This document shows, piece by piece, positions 1 through 13,302 of a stretch of DNA of 64,000 nucleotides. The position numbers and the translations under genes were made by a program. Every line of letters begins with the position of its first letter. Within the stretch, counting starts at the first letter, position 1. The notes under the pieces are model-generated. The model saw only the letters and a program-made list of their open reading frames with translations, was not told where the DNA came from and searched no databases. The stretch comes from Spelaeicoccus albus (GTDB lineage Bacteria; Actinomycetota; Actinomycetes; Actinomycetales; Brevibacteriaceae), in contig NZ_JACBZP010000001.1 of assembly GCF_013409065.1 (NCBI RefSeq), positions 3,668,518 through 3,732,517 of the forward strand, written 5' to 3'.

Positions 1-62
1 CCGAGGTCGATCCGGGCCGAGCTGATCACCCCGAGATCGTGCAGCGTCAGTTCTTCGATCAT
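1..62 (-). CDS. recN: DNA repair protein RecN, N-terminal end only (gene runs off the window)
   Basis: Only the first 20 or so codons are inside the window. Reading leftwards from the ATG at 62-60 gives MIEELTLHDLGVISSA followed by RIDL, the highly conserved opening of RecN, the SMC-like ATPase of double-strand break repair. The Walker A motif that follows in the family lies outside the window. The ATG overlaps the nadK stop codon as ATGA, so recN is the next gene of the same operon, the usual tlyA-nadK-recN order of Gram-positive bacteria. The identification rests on a short but characteristic stretch plus gene order. Confidence 0.85.
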   Translation of the reverse strand, partial: MIEELTLHDLGVISSARIDL

Positions 63-967
63 GTCGTGCTCTCCGGGCCGCGCCATCCCGTGACGGGCAG
101 CTGGAATTTGGCCACGAGACGTTCGGTGAAGGTTCCCTCGCTGAGCCGGGCCAGGCGGACCGGCACGTCGGATCGGCGCACTTCCACGCGCGCGCCGGGC
201 GGCAACGGGACGGTACGGCGTCCGTCGCACCACAACACGCCGGAACCGTCGGTCCGCTGCAGCAGTTCGACGGCCAGCACCGAGGTGGGCGCCACGACCA
301 GTGGCCGGGAGAACAGCGCGTGTGCGCTGAGCGGCACCATCAGCAAGGCTTCCACGGCCGGCCACACGACAGGGCCGCCCGCCGAGAATCCGTAGGCGGT
401 GGAACCGGTCGGTGTGGACAGGACGACGCCGTCGCAGCCGAACGTCGACAACGGCTGGCCGTCGACCTCGAGCACGATTTCGAGCATGCGCTGACTGCCG
501 GCTTTTTCCACGGTGGCTTCGTTGACGGCCCAGGTGCTGGCGGTCCGCGATCCGTCCACGTAGACCTGCACGTCAAGAGTCATGCGTTCTTCAACTGTGT
601 AATGGCCCGCGGCAACGCGGCGAACGGCCAGGTCGAGGTCTTCGCGTTCGCTTTCGGCCAGGAAGCCGACGTGGCCGAGGTTCACGCCCAGCAGCGGCAC
701 CGAGCTTTCGCGGACGATTTCGGCGGCGCGCAAAATGGTGCCGTCGCCTCCGAGGACCATTCCGACTTCGATGCCGTCGAGGTCTTCGGGCGAGTCGCCG
801 AGCACTTCGGTGGGAACGGCGCCTTGGGCGGCGTCCAGTTCGGCGAGCTCGTCGGCCAACATGACGGGGATGAGGCCTTCCTGGATGAGTCCGCGTCGCA
901 CGGATCCGGCGGCGTGCACCGCGTCCATCCGGCCGGTGTGCGCCAAAACGAGTACGCGTCGACTCAT
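59..967 (-). CDS. nadK: NAD kinase
   Basis: ATP- or polyphosphate-dependent NAD kinase of 302 aa, making NADP in the cytosol. The diagnostic GGDGT motif is at residues 73-77, and the conserved STPTGSTAY block of the NAD-binding region is near residue 185. The length is normal for the family. The ATG start overlaps the tlyA stop by 4 nt and the stop overlaps the recN start by 4 nt, so translation is probably coupled along the operon. Nothing unusual is visible. Confidence 0.96.
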   Translation of the reverse strand: MSRRVLVLAHTGRMDAVHAAGSVRRGLIQEGLIPVMLADELAELDAAQGAVPTEVLGDSPEDLDGIEVGMVLGGDGTILRAAEIVRESSVPLLGVNLGHVGFLAESEREDLDLAVRRVAAGHYTVEERMTLDVQVYVDGSRTASTWAVNEATVEKAGSQRMLEIVLEVDGQPLSTFGCDGVVLSTPTGSTAYGFSAGGPVVWPAVEALLMVPLSAHALFSRPLVVAPTSVLAVELLQRTDGSGVLWCDGRRTVPLPPGARVEVRRSDVPVRLARLSEGTFTERLVAKFQLPVTGWRGPESTT

Positions 968-1755
968 CGGACCCCCTCCACACTCTCGAGAAACTCGTCT
1001 AGGTCGAACATACTTGCCGCCGGCTCGGAGGAAAACGTCAGCCAGAGAAAATACTCGTTATTGCCGCTCGGGCCGGGCAGCTTCGACCGGGCGGCGGCGC
1101 GGACGACGAGGCCGCGGGCATTGGCGGCGGCGGCCACCGAGCGCACGGCCCGGGCGCGCGCGGACGGATCTCGGACGACGCCGTGCCCGTCCAAATCGGC
1201 GCGGGTGAGTTCGAATTGGGGCTTGACCATGAGAAACAAGGACGCGCCGGGCGTACTGCAGGCAATGAGCGCCGGAAGGGCGAGGGTCAATGAGATGAAC
1301 GACAAGTCGCCGACGACCGTGTCGACGGGTCCGCCGATGTCGCGTGGAGCCAGGGTGCGCACGTTCTTGCCCTCCAGCGAGGTCACCCGGCCGTCGGCCT
1401 CGAGGCTCGGCGCAAGTTGTCCGTGGCCGACGTCAACGGCAATCACCGCATCCGCACCGCGTTCCAACGCGACCTGGGTGAACCCGCCGGTGGACGCGCC
1501 GGCGTCCAGTACGCGGCCGGCCAGGTGGTCGATGCCGAAGTCGTCAAGCGCTCCGGCCAGTTTGTGCGCGGCGCGAGAAACGTAGTTGTCGGAGCTCTCG
1601 ACGGTAATGGTGGTGTCGGCGTCCACGGGAGTCGACGGTTTGCGTGCCACGCGGCCGGCGGCCGTGACGGCGCCGTCCGCTATCAGTTTCGCGGCGTGCG
1701 TGCGGGACCGGGCCAGGCCGCGCCGGTTCAGTTCGACGTCGAGCCGCTCGGTCAC
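964..1755 (-). CDS. tlyA: TlyA family rRNA 2'-O-methyltransferase (hemolysin A family)
   Basis: 263-aa protein with an N-terminal S4 RNA-binding domain (about residues 1-60) and a C-terminal FtsJ/RrmJ-like SAM methyltransferase domain. The SAM loop LDAGASTGGFT is clear, and the K-D-K catalytic positions are seen in SRAAHKL, VVGDLSF and MVKPQFE. In mycobacteria TlyA 2'-O-methylates C1409 of 16S and C1920 of 23S rRNA and sets capreomycin sensitivity; the same role is inferred here. The start is GTG at 1755, overlapping the stop of the preceding small ORF as GTGA. The nadK start overlaps its stop by 4 nt. Confidence 0.93.
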   Translation of the reverse strand: MTERLDVELNRRGLARSRTHAAKLIADGAVTAAGRVARKPSTPVDADTTITVESSDNYVSRAAHKLAGALDDFGIDHLAGRVLDAGASTGGFTQVALERGADAVIAVDVGHGQLAPSLEADGRVTSLEGKNVRTLAPRDIGGPVDTVVGDLSFISLTLALPALIACSTPGASLFLMVKPQFELTRADLDGHGVVRDPSARARAVRSVAAAANARGLVVRAAARSKLPGPSGNNEYFLWLTFSSEPAASMFDLDEFLESVEGVR

Positions 1756-1916
1756 TGCCCGGGCCGGCCGGCCCCCGGCTGATCGGACAGCCTGGCGGCA
1801 AGTTCTTCATACACGTTCTGATATGCGTCCGGCTGTTCGGCAAGCGGGCGGTCGGCAACCTCGCGGGCGTCTGCCACTATTCGGTCGATGGTGTCGTCGC
1901 CGGTCGGTTCGGTCAC
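1752..1916 (-). CDS. Small hypothetical protein (54 aa) between HAD phosphatase and tlyA
   Basis: A short ORF that fills the gap between the HAD gene and tlyA exactly. It starts with GTG at 1916, which overlaps the HAD stop as GTGA, and its TGA overlaps the GTG of tlyA, again as GTGA. The product begins MTEPTGDDTIDRIV and ends GAGRPGQ; it is acidic, has no membrane segment, and includes the stretch QNVYEELAARLSDQ. Perfect coupling at both ends argues that it is translated. Small acidic ORFs at this position are common in actinobacteria, but I know of no assigned function. Confidence 0.75.
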   Translation of the reverse strand: MTEPTGDDTIDRIVADAREVADRPLAEQPDAYQNVYEELAARLSDQPGAGRPGQ

Positions 1917-2755
1917 TGCCCGTCCCCTTTCTGGCCGTCGGAAAAGTAGTCGCTCGGCGATAACGCCGGCTGCAATAAGCCTGACACGGATTCGGCGATG
2001 TAGGTGGGACGTTCACCGTCATCGAACGCGTCCGGGCCGTCGGGGTGGTCGACGCCGGTGAGTACCAGGAGCGAGTCGACGCCGGCGCGAACCGCGCCGG
2101 CAATGTCCGTGTTCAGCCGGTCGCCCACCATGAGGGGGTGCCGTGCACCGGCCTCGCGAGCCGCTTCGTGGAACATCAGCGGTTCGGGTTTGCCCGTGAC
2201 AGTGGGTCGCTGCCGCGTTGCGGTGGCCACGACGTCGATCAGCGTGCCGTTGCCCGGGGCGATGCCGCGCTCGGTGGGCAGCGTGGCATCGACGTTGGTG
2301 GCCGTCCAGGGCAGACCGGAACGCACGGCGTACGCGGCTTCGGCCAACTGCTCCCAGCCCAGCTTTTTGTCGAAGCCCTGCACGACTGCGACGGGGCCGT
2401 CGTCTGCGCTGAATACCGGCGCGAGCCCGACCTCGGCGACTGCGTCGATGAGACCCTGTCCGCCGATCACGAGGACGGCGCTGCCGGCCGGGTGCGCCTG
2501 CGCGAGGCTGCGGGCCGCCACCTGGGCCGAGGTGACGATCTGGTCGACGGACGCATCAATGCCGAACCCGGCAAGCTGTTCGGCCACGGCGGACGGCGTC
2601 CGCGAGGCGTTGTTGGTCAGATACCGGACCGGGATGTGCGCCTCGGCCAGCGCGGACAGCGTTTCCGCCGCTCCGGGGATCGGCTCCGGCCCCGCGTAGA
2701 GTACGCCGTCGAGATCACAAAGCACCAAGTCGTAGCCGTCGACCAGGCGACTCAT
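1913..2755 (-). CDS. HAD-IIA family phosphatase (NagD-like)
   Basis: 280-aa haloacid dehalogenase superfamily hydrolase of the NagD / 4-nitrophenylphosphatase subgroup. Motif I is DLDGVLY, with the nucleophile and acid/base aspartates at residues 14 and 16. Motif II is in LTNNASRT (about residue 47), the lysine motif is TGKPEP, and motif III is MVGDRLNTDIAGA. Members dephosphorylate small phosphate esters such as 2-phosphoglycolate or nucleotides; the substrate here is unknown. The ATG overlaps the TPR gene by 4 nt and the stop overlaps the 54-aa ORF. Confidence 0.9.
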   Translation of the reverse strand: MSRLVDGYDLVLCDLDGVLYAGPEPIPGAAETLSALAEAHIPVRYLTNNASRTPSAVAEQLAGFGIDASVDQIVTSAQVAARSLAQAHPAGSAVLVIGGQGLIDAVAEVGLAPVFSADDGPVAVVQGFDKKLGWEQLAEAAYAVRSGLPWTATNVDATLPTERGIAPGNGTLIDVVATATRQRPTVTGKPEPLMFHEAAREAGARHPLMVGDRLNTDIAGAVRAGVDSLLVLTGVDHPDGPDAFDDGERPTYIAESVSGLLQPALSPSDYFSDGQKGDGQ

Positions 2756-3864
2756 TCTCGGCCCCGTTCGCTGCGCCGTTCGTCGCGCCGTTCGTCGCGA
2801 GAGGCCCCTTCGGCATCGGCCTCGTCACTATCGGCTTCGAGGTCGCGGATCTCGATACCTTCGTTGGGGTCCGGTTCCTCATCGCCGAACAGGATGTCGG
2901 CCGACGACGCGGTGCGGCGGGCGAGCTTTTCCCATTTCTCGGCCTCCTCGTGTTCGCCGGCGATGTGCAACACGTCCGAGTAGGCGGATTGCAGCCGGAC
3001 CAGCTGGCCGCTGGGTCGGCCGAGCAAGTTCTCGCGTTCGAGCAGCTTGCGGGCGCTGGCGATATCGCCTTTATCGCCATACGCGCCGGCGGCAACCAGT
3101 ACCAGTTCGATACGCCCGGGTTCGGGCAGGTCGTCCGGCAGGTCGCCGAGCATCTCGATGGCCTTGTCGGGTTTGCCGCGGCCGCGTTCGGCATCGGCAA
3201 GCAGTGCCAGGTTGTGGGTCGAGCCGCTCAACCGGCGGTGGGTGCGCAGTTCGCGCACGGCCTCGTCGTACTTCTCCAGGGTGTAGGCGACGATGCCGAG
3301 GGCTTCGCGGACGGCGGGTATCCGGCCGCCGCGGCGCACTGCGGCCTTGGCGTGCAGGTAGGCAAGTTCGGGTTCGGTGTCGAGCAGGCGGCCGGCGGCA
3401 ACCAGGTGCTGCGAGACGCGCTCGGCGTTCTCTTTCGACAGGCCGCGCAGTTCGGCGCGTGCCGCTTTGTCGAGTTCGCGGCCGGTGATGTCGTCGGGAA
3501 TGGGTGGCGCGCGGAATTCGTCCCGGGCGTATTGAGGAGGCCGGGAATTCTTTTGTTCGAAGGTCTTGTCGTCGCGGCGTGCCCCGGGGCGTCCGCCTCG
3601 GTCAGTTCGCCGGGGCCTGTCGTCGCGGCGGGGCCTGTCGTCACGCCGGGGCCTGTCATCGCGGCGGGGCTTGTCGTCACGGCGGGAGTGGTCGGACTCC
3701 CGGCGCCGACCATCACCCGATCCTGGCTTATCGTCAAAGCGACGCCCGTCGAACCGTTTGCCGGACTTGGACGGCCGTCCGCCGTCCCGGGGCCCGGAAC
3801 GCGGCCCCGAGCGCGGCCCCGATCTGTGTCCTGAGCGGTCGTCGTATGAGTCCTTCGGAGACAA
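2752..3864 (-). CDS. TPR-repeat protein with a disordered Arg/Asp-rich N-terminus
   Basis: 370-aa protein in two parts. Residues 1 to about 115 are low complexity and strongly charged (SGPR repeats, then tandem RRDDRP/RRDDKP hexads encoded by an 18-bp DNA repeat). From about residue 130 to 320 the protein is helical with tetratricopeptide character (for example AELRGLSKENAERVSQHLV and ALGIVAYTLEKYDEAVRELR), followed by an acidic tail. No enzyme motif is seen. Related proteins usually sit between the rRNA operon/tyrS and the HAD-tlyA-nadK genes in actinobacteria, without an established function; the basic tail suggests RNA or ribosome contact (inference). The start is TTG at 3864 behind a GAGAGGG ribosome-binding site. 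First gene of the recN operon. Confidence 0.85.
   Translation of the reverse strand: MSPKDSYDDRSGHRSGPRSGPRSGPRDGGRPSKSGKRFDGRRFDDKPGSGDGRRRESDHSRRDDKPRRDDRPRRDDRPRRDDRPRRTDRGGRPGARRDDKTFEQKNSRPPQYARDEFRAPPIPDDITGRELDKAARAELRGLSKENAERVSQHLVAAGRLLDTEPELAYLHAKAAVRRGGRIPAVREALGIVAYTLEKYDEAVRELRTHRRLSGSTHNLALLADAERGRGKPDKAIEMLGDLPDDLPEPGRIELVLVAAGAYGDKGDIASARKLLERENLLGRPSGQLVRLQSAYSDVLHIAGEHEEAEKWEKLARRTASSADILFGDEEPDPNEGIEIRDLEADSDEADAEGASRDERRDERRSERGRE
3606..3681 (-). repeat. 18-bp tandem repeat encoding RRDDRP units
   Basis: About four 18-bp units with small differences (core ggggcctgtcgtc on the plus strand) lie in the 5' part of the TPR gene. Each unit encodes one hexapeptide RRDDRP or RRDDKP. 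The period is a multiple of three, so gain or loss of units would keep the frame. Confidence 0.85.
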
Positions 3865-3983
3865 ACTGTCCCTCTCCCTATGAAATTTCAGCTTCCGCGC
3901 ACCGTTCGGGGCGCTGCACCCACCTTACCGGTGTCGGTATTTGCCTAGTCGCCGAGTGGTGGACGGTTTGGTGTGTGGATGTG

Positions 3984-4022
3984 AGTGAGGGCCCCGTGGA
4001 CGTAGTCCAGGGGGCCCTCACT
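3984..4022 (-). terminator. Hairpin terminator downstream of the 5S rRNA gene
   Basis: A perfect 12-bp inverted repeat, agtgagggcccc at 3984-3995 and ggggccctcact at 4011-4022, with a 15-nt loop. It begins about 8 nt beyond the 3' end of 5S. No T-run follows, as is common for GC-rich actinobacterial terminators. Confidence 0.8.
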
Positions 4023-4030
4023 AATGGGTG

Positions 4031-4147
4031 TTCGGCGGTGTCCTACTCTCCCACATGGTCCCCCATGCAGTACCATCGGCGCTGGTAGGCTTAGCTTCCG
4101 GGTTCGGAATGGGACCGGGCGTTTCCCTACCGCTATGGCCGCCGTAA
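4031..4147 (-). rRNA. rrf: 5S ribosomal RNA
   Basis: The minus strand reads GTTACGGCGGCCATAGCG at its 5' end, then the conserved CCCGGTCCCATTCCGAAC loop, and ends GAGTAGGACACCGCCGAAC, pairing with the 5' end. The length of about 117 nt is normal. It is the third gene of the rRNA operon. End points are accurate to a few bases. Confidence 0.95.
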
Positions 4148-4219
4148 CTGTATCGAAACGATCAACTCTCACGTATTCACTTGTTGTGGTAGTGGATAGT
4201 TGGTTGTGTTTCGGGAACC

Positions 4220-4233
4220 GTATAGTGGACGCG
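4220..4233 (-). other. 3' arm of the pre-23S processing stem
   Basis: The plus-strand sequence gtatagtggacgcg is a perfect 14-bp reverse complement of cgcgtccactatac at 7539-7552, on the other side of 23S. Pairing continues imperfectly outward (ggttgtgtttcgggaacc against agttctcaaaccacaaacaacc). Such stems enclosing 23S are RNase III processing sites in bacteria. Confidence 0.75.
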
Positions 4234-4273
4234 TCATTTCTTGTATTTCAGAAGAAATAGTGTTTTGTGGGTA

Positions 4274-9428
<5,155 letters not shown>

Positions 9429-9682
9429 AAAAAACGAAAAATTCAAACATCCCAGCAAAAACAAACAACCAACGAAAACTTATCCGTCAATCATCAAAAA
9501 TGTTTTCACCAAAACAGCACCCACACCAACCAACAAAAAGGCCAGCCAATGCAGACACCAAAAAAATTTGGCAACACAACATCAAACAAAACACACTATT
9601 GAGTTCTCAAAGAACAGACACACATCGCATAATTACAATTCCTTTTAGCTGGCAATTGTTTTCTGCGCCGTGTTCGATATTT
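9429..9682 (-). other. rRNA leader with boxA-like element and 16S processing arm
   Basis: Leader between the likely promoter and 16S. Read on the minus strand, 9592-9616 gives TGTTCTTTGAGAACTCAATA followed by GTGTG, a boxA-like block familiar from actinobacterial rRNA leaders. Its cactattga (9594-9602, plus strand) can pair with tcaatagtg at 7872-7880 beyond the 16S 3' end. The A/C-rich rest holds no gene. Confidence 0.65.
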
Positions 9683-9710
9683 ACTTTATCATCCGTTTTT
9701 CTGAAGTCAA
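9683..9710 (-). promoter_or_regulatory. Likely rRNA operon promoter
   Basis: On the minus strand TTGACT (9710-9705) and TAAAGT (9688-9683) are separated by 16 bp, a good sigma70/HrdB-type match in an AT-rich island about 255 bp upstream of 16S. The remainder up to the OsmC gene at 9952 shows no further feature that I can support. Confidence 0.6.
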
Positions 9711-9951
9711 AATCGATATTTAAACCGTTTTAGACCGCACAAAAGCAATGAGTCATTACTGACTATTTGTGGATGGCCGCCCTTGCCGGCTCCGATCGTT
9801 CCGGGTGATTCCCGGGCCGTGCGAAGCCCTGCGTCGTGGGCAGCAAGTAATAACTTACTGGTTCACCGGCCACCATGCAACTCGGTCGGCTGTGTCGTGT
9901 GCCACACGGCCTGAGGGCGCTCTCGGAGGGCTGTCGTGGCAGGCTGGAGAG

Positions 9952-10404
9952 ATGACGAACTCGTATTCCACTCCCACCGATCTCCGTCCCGGCACCGTCT
10001 GGGTAACCCGCACCGGAACGCGCACTTTTACCGGTCGGAACCAGCGCGGGGCCGAAGTCGCCATCGGCCCGGTTGAAGCCGGCAGTGTCTTCACGCCCGG
10101 CGAATTGCTGAAAGTCGCGTTGGCGGGCTGCGCCGGGATGACGTCGGATGCGGGTCTGGCCCGCCGCCTGGGTGATGATTTCGCCATGACGGTGCGCGCC
10201 CATGGACAGTCGGACGAGGCTGAAGACCGGTACTTGTCGATCGAAGAGGACATGGACGTCGATTTGTCCGGCCTTGATGAGAAGGAACTCACGCGCCTTC
10301 GGACGGTCGTGGACCGCGCCATCGAACAGCACTGCACCGTCGGCCGCACCGTCACGCAGTCGGCAGAGATCTCGACGCGGCTCGACGGTACCGACTTGCG
10401 GTAA
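9952..10404 (+). CDS. OsmC/Ohr family peroxide-detoxifying protein
   Basis: 150-aa protein with the OsmC fold. The two catalytic cysteines of this family are seen at C60 (VALAGCAGMTSD) and C128 (EQHCTVGRTV); in OsmC/Ohr proteins these reduce organic hydroperoxides. The ATG at 9952 follows a GGAGAG site and gives the normal family length; an in-frame extension to 9769 adds 61 residues unlike the family and is rejected. It is single, convergent with the MMPL gene and divergent from the rRNA operon. Whether it is OsmC or Ohr proper cannot be settled here. Confidence 0.88.
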   Translation: MTNSYSTPTDLRPGTVWVTRTGTRTFTGRNQRGAEVAIGPVEAGSVFTPGELLKVALAGCAGMTSDAGLARRLGDDFAMTVRAHGQSDEAEDRYLSIEEDMDVDLSGLDEKELTRLRTVVDRAIEQHCTVGRTVTQSAEISTRLDGTDLR

Positions 10405-10459
10405 CCGGCTTTCAGCCGGCGGGGTGGTTTGTCGCCCGCGAGGCGGTATTTACCACCCC
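10405..10459. terminator. Bidirectional hairpins between convergent osmC-like and MMPL genes
   Basis: Two inverted repeats lie just after the OsmC stop: ccggct/agccgg (10405-10410 / 10414-10419) and ggggtggt/accacccc (10421-10428 / 10452-10459). They probably serve as terminators for the convergent genes. Confidence 0.55.
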
Positions 10460-10524
10460 ACGGGCGTCAAACTACCCCGCGAACAGGCCGCGCGTCCGAC
10501 CCGCTTCGTCACGAACGGCCGGGC

Positions 10525-12690
10525 CTAGCTCGACCGGCTGAGTCTCGACGGCCACCAAATCGCGCGGCCGATGTCGTATGAAAGCGCCGGCACCAGCAAC
10601 GACCGGACGACGATGGTGTCGAGCAACACTCCGAATGCGACGATGAACGCGATCTGCGCCAAGAAGAGGATCGGGATCACGGCCAGCGCCGCAAACGTGG
10701 CGGCCAGCACGATCCCGGCCGAGGTGATCACACTCCCGGTCAGGCTGAGCCCGCGCAGAATCCCGGGCCGCGTACCGATGCGTGCGGACTCCTCTCGCAC
10801 ACGCGTCATCAGGAAGATGTTGTAGTCCACGCCGAGCGCCACCAGGAACACGAACCCGAACAACGGCACCGCCGGGTCAGCACCGGCAAAGTCGAAGATG
10901 TGGTTGAACACGAGCGCGGAAACCCCCAGCGCCGACACGTACGAGACGACGACAGTCAAGATCAGCAGCACGGGCGCCAGTATCGAGCGAAGCAAAATGA
11001 TCAAGATCAACAGAATGACGACCAGGACTATCGGAATAATCGTGGCGAGATCGTGCTGGGCCGTCGTATTGGTGTCCAGGTTCGAGGCAGTCACGCCGCC
11101 CACCAGCACATCCCGGTCGACTGCCGGCAGGTCGCGTCGCAAATGCCGGACGACGTCCGTGGCCGTGTCGGAGTCCGGCGATGCCGTGAGCACCGCGTCA
11201 ATGAGCACCTTGCCGTCCTTCACGACGGGTTTCGACGACGGCGCACCCGGCCGTTGCTGCGATCCGGTGTAGAAGTCGGCCGAGCTGATTCCCTTTTCGT
11301 CCGCAACGGCCCGCTTCACGTCGTCGGCTTTGGACTTGTCGGCCAGGATGACGACCGGGCTGCCGAGACCGCCCGGATAGTGTCGCGATAATGCCTTTTG
11401 CCCGTCCGCGGCGTTGGACGCCGACAACACGACGTCGGTTTGCGGCACCCCGCCGGCGTGCAACTGCGTGATACCGGCGCTGCAAATTCCGAGAAATACG
11501 AGCGCCGCGATCCAGAGGATCCGGGGACGGTGCGCAACGCCGGCCGAGATCCGCCGCCACAGCCCTCGCACTCCCTCGAGGCCCGCGACGACGTCCTCGT
11601 CGACGTGCCTGGCCTCGTGCGGGCCGCCCGGCAAGAATTTCGGCTGGAACGGCCAGAACGCGACGCGGCCAAAGACCGCAAGAAACATCGGGAGCACCGT
11701 CAGTGCCGACAACAATGCGAAAGCAATGCCGATGGCCGCAATCGGCCCCAAGCTCTTGTTCGAGTTGAGATCGGAGAACAGCAGGCAAAGCAGTGCCAGG
11801 ATCACCGTGGAACCCGAAGCGACGATCGGCGGGAATGCGGCACGCCAGGCGTGCCGAATCGCCGTCCAGCGGGACTGCTCCCGGATCAGAGTTTCCCGGA
11901 ATCTGGCCACGAGCAGCAGCGAGTAGTCGGTGGCGGCGCCGATCACCAGGATGGAGAGGATTCCTTGGCTTTGCCCATTGAGGTCGACCCAGCCGGCGCG
12001 TGCAAACCAGTAGACGACCAAGATCGACACGGTCAGTGCGAATACCGAGGTGAGCAGCACGAGGAACGGCAGCACGATAGACCGGTAGACGAGCAGCAAG
12101 ATGACGAAGACGGCGCTCACGGCCACGACGAGCAGAATGCCGTCGATGCCGCCGAAGGCTTCGGTGAGGTCGGCGGTCAGGCCGGCCGGCCCGGTGACGT
12201 AGCTGGTTATGCTCGACGGCGTGTGCTTGGCTGCTGCAGCGCGAAGGTCGTCGACAACGCCTGCCAGATTGTCGGAGTCATTGACGGGAACGATGAATTC
12301 GATCGCCTTGCCGTCCTTGGACGGGATGGGCCCGGTGATGTCCTGTTCGGAGGCAACTCCCTTGACGTCGCCGAACGTCGTACCGAGCTTGGAGTATTTG
12401 CCGAGGTCGGCTTTGTCGATCTTTGTGTCTGATTCGAGAAGGACAATGGCCGGTAGCGCGTCGGAGTCGGTGAATTTCTCTTGTGCGTTGCTCACCTTCG
12501 TCGATTCGGCGCTGGCCGGAAGGAATGATGCCTGGTCATTCGTCGAGACCGAGGAGATCTTGCCGAAGGTCGGGCCACCGACTGCGGCTCCGACAAGCCA
12601 TAACGCGATCACGATTGACGGCAGCAGTATGCGCAACCATCGCGTGCGCGCCGAAGTTGGCGTGCCCCGATCGGTGTCGGCACGATTCAT
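10525..12690 (-). CDS. MMPL family RND-type transporter
   Basis: 721-aa membrane protein of the MmpL/YdfJ family. It has one N-terminal membrane span, a large outside loop (about 45-185), five more spans, a second outside loop (about 400-530) and a last group of spans. The MMPL hallmarks are GAATDYSLLLVARFRE (about residue 250) and ALGVDYNIFLMTRVREE (about 630), which carry the proton-relay Asp-Tyr pairs. Such proteins use the proton gradient to export lipids or drugs. The ATG at 12690 follows AAGGAGTGGGCG. It is divergent from a MarR gene with a palindrome between them, so the exporter is probably MarR-repressed. Confidence 0.9.
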   Translation of the reverse strand: MNRADTDRGTPTSARTRWLRILLPSIVIALWLVGAAVGGPTFGKISSVSTNDQASFLPASAESTKVSNAQEKFTDSDALPAIVLLESDTKIDKADLGKYSKLGTTFGDVKGVASEQDITGPIPSKDGKAIEFIVPVNDSDNLAGVVDDLRAAAAKHTPSSITSYVTGPAGLTADLTEAFGGIDGILLVVAVSAVFVILLLVYRSIVLPFLVLLTSVFALTVSILVVYWFARAGWVDLNGQSQGILSILVIGAATDYSLLLVARFRETLIREQSRWTAIRHAWRAAFPPIVASGSTVILALLCLLFSDLNSNKSLGPIAAIGIAFALLSALTVLPMFLAVFGRVAFWPFQPKFLPGGPHEARHVDEDVVAGLEGVRGLWRRISAGVAHRPRILWIAALVFLGICSAGITQLHAGGVPQTDVVLSASNAADGQKALSRHYPGGLGSPVVILADKSKADDVKRAVADEKGISSADFYTGSQQRPGAPSSKPVVKDGKVLIDAVLTASPDSDTATDVVRHLRRDLPAVDRDVLVGGVTASNLDTNTTAQHDLATIIPIVLVVILLILIILLRSILAPVLLILTVVVSYVSALGVSALVFNHIFDFAGADPAVPLFGFVFLVALGVDYNIFLMTRVREESARIGTRPGILRGLSLTGSVITSAGIVLAATFAALAVIPILFLAQIAFIVAFGVLLDTIVVRSLLVPALSYDIGRAIWWPSRLSRSS

Positions 12691-12704
12691 CGCCCACTCC
12701 TTAA

Positions 12705-12721
12705 AACTAGCTTGGCTAGTT
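12705..12721. promoter_or_regulatory. Palindromic operator between MMPL and marR genes
   Basis: Perfect inverted repeat aactagc-ttg-gctagtt. A second, overlapping pair gcttg...caagc extends to 12727. It lies 15 bp upstream of the MMPL ATG and 42 bp upstream of the marR ATG, an ideal place for MarR to control both genes. Confidence 0.75.
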
Positions 12722-12762
12722 ACAAGCTAAACATATTATATTCGTGTTTTATACTTTCTTCT

Positions 12763-13302
12763 ATGGAACCGCCCTCCGAGCGAAGCGAAGACGCTGACTG
12801 GCTCCTCGACCCTCGAGTGATCGATGCCGACCAGCAGCTAGTCGACCGCTCACAATTGAGCGACGACGACATTGCTCAAATCACCCGGGTGCTGGCCGGG
12901 ATGCGGGACTGGCGCGAGGAAGAGGAGCGTATCCGCTTACGCTCGCGCACCGATATGGATCTCAATGAAAACGATATGCGGGCGCTGCGTTTCCTGGTGG
13001 CCAGCAAACACATCGGTGCCGTCGTCACCCCGGGCGCTCTGGCCGCGCATTTGGACATCTCGACGGCTTCGACGACCAAGCTCCTCGACCGTCTTGCTGC
13101 TGCCGGACACATCACGCGCGGTCCGCACCCCACCGACAGGCGCGCGTTGGCCATCACCATCACGCCCGGCACGCACCGGCGCGTGCGCGAATCGGTCGGC
13201 AGAACGCATGCGCGCCGATTCCACGTCGTCGCGAACATGTCGGCGGCCGAGCGGGAAGTAATAATCGATTTTCTCGCCGAACTCACGACAGGGCCCGCGT
13301 GA
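12763..13302 (+). CDS. MarR family transcriptional regulator
   Basis: 179-aa regulator. The winged-helix region covers about residues 60-150: LAAHLDISTASTTKLLDRLA is the recognition helix region and HPTDRRALAITIT the wing. The N-terminus is unusually long and acidic. The start is ATG at 12763; TATACT ends 7 nt before it, so the mRNA may be leaderless. A longer frame back to 12712 would run into the operator and is rejected. It is divergent from the MMPL exporter gene, its likely target, and its stop overlaps the HutD-like start. Confidence 0.88.
   Translation: MEPPSERSEDADWLLDPRVIDADQQLVDRSQLSDDDIAQITRVLAGMRDWREEEERIRLRSRTDMDLNENDMRALRFLVASKHIGAVVTPGALAAHLDISTASTTKLLDRLAAAGHITRGPHPTDRRALAITITPGTHRRVRESVGRTHARRFHVVANMSAAEREVIIDFLAELTTGPA

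Noticed and set aside
320-1585. 421-codon plus-strand frame opposite nadK and tlyA
   Set aside because: Antisense to two well-identified genes; no motif.
3606-3681. Possible CRISPR-like array because of short regular repeats
   Set aside because: Units are directly adjacent, 18 bp, without spacers, and in frame within the TPR gene; no cas genes are present.
9769-9951. 61-residue N-terminal extension of the OsmC-family protein
   Set aside because: The extension is unlike the family, has no ribosome-binding site, and the ATG at 9952 gives the usual length.
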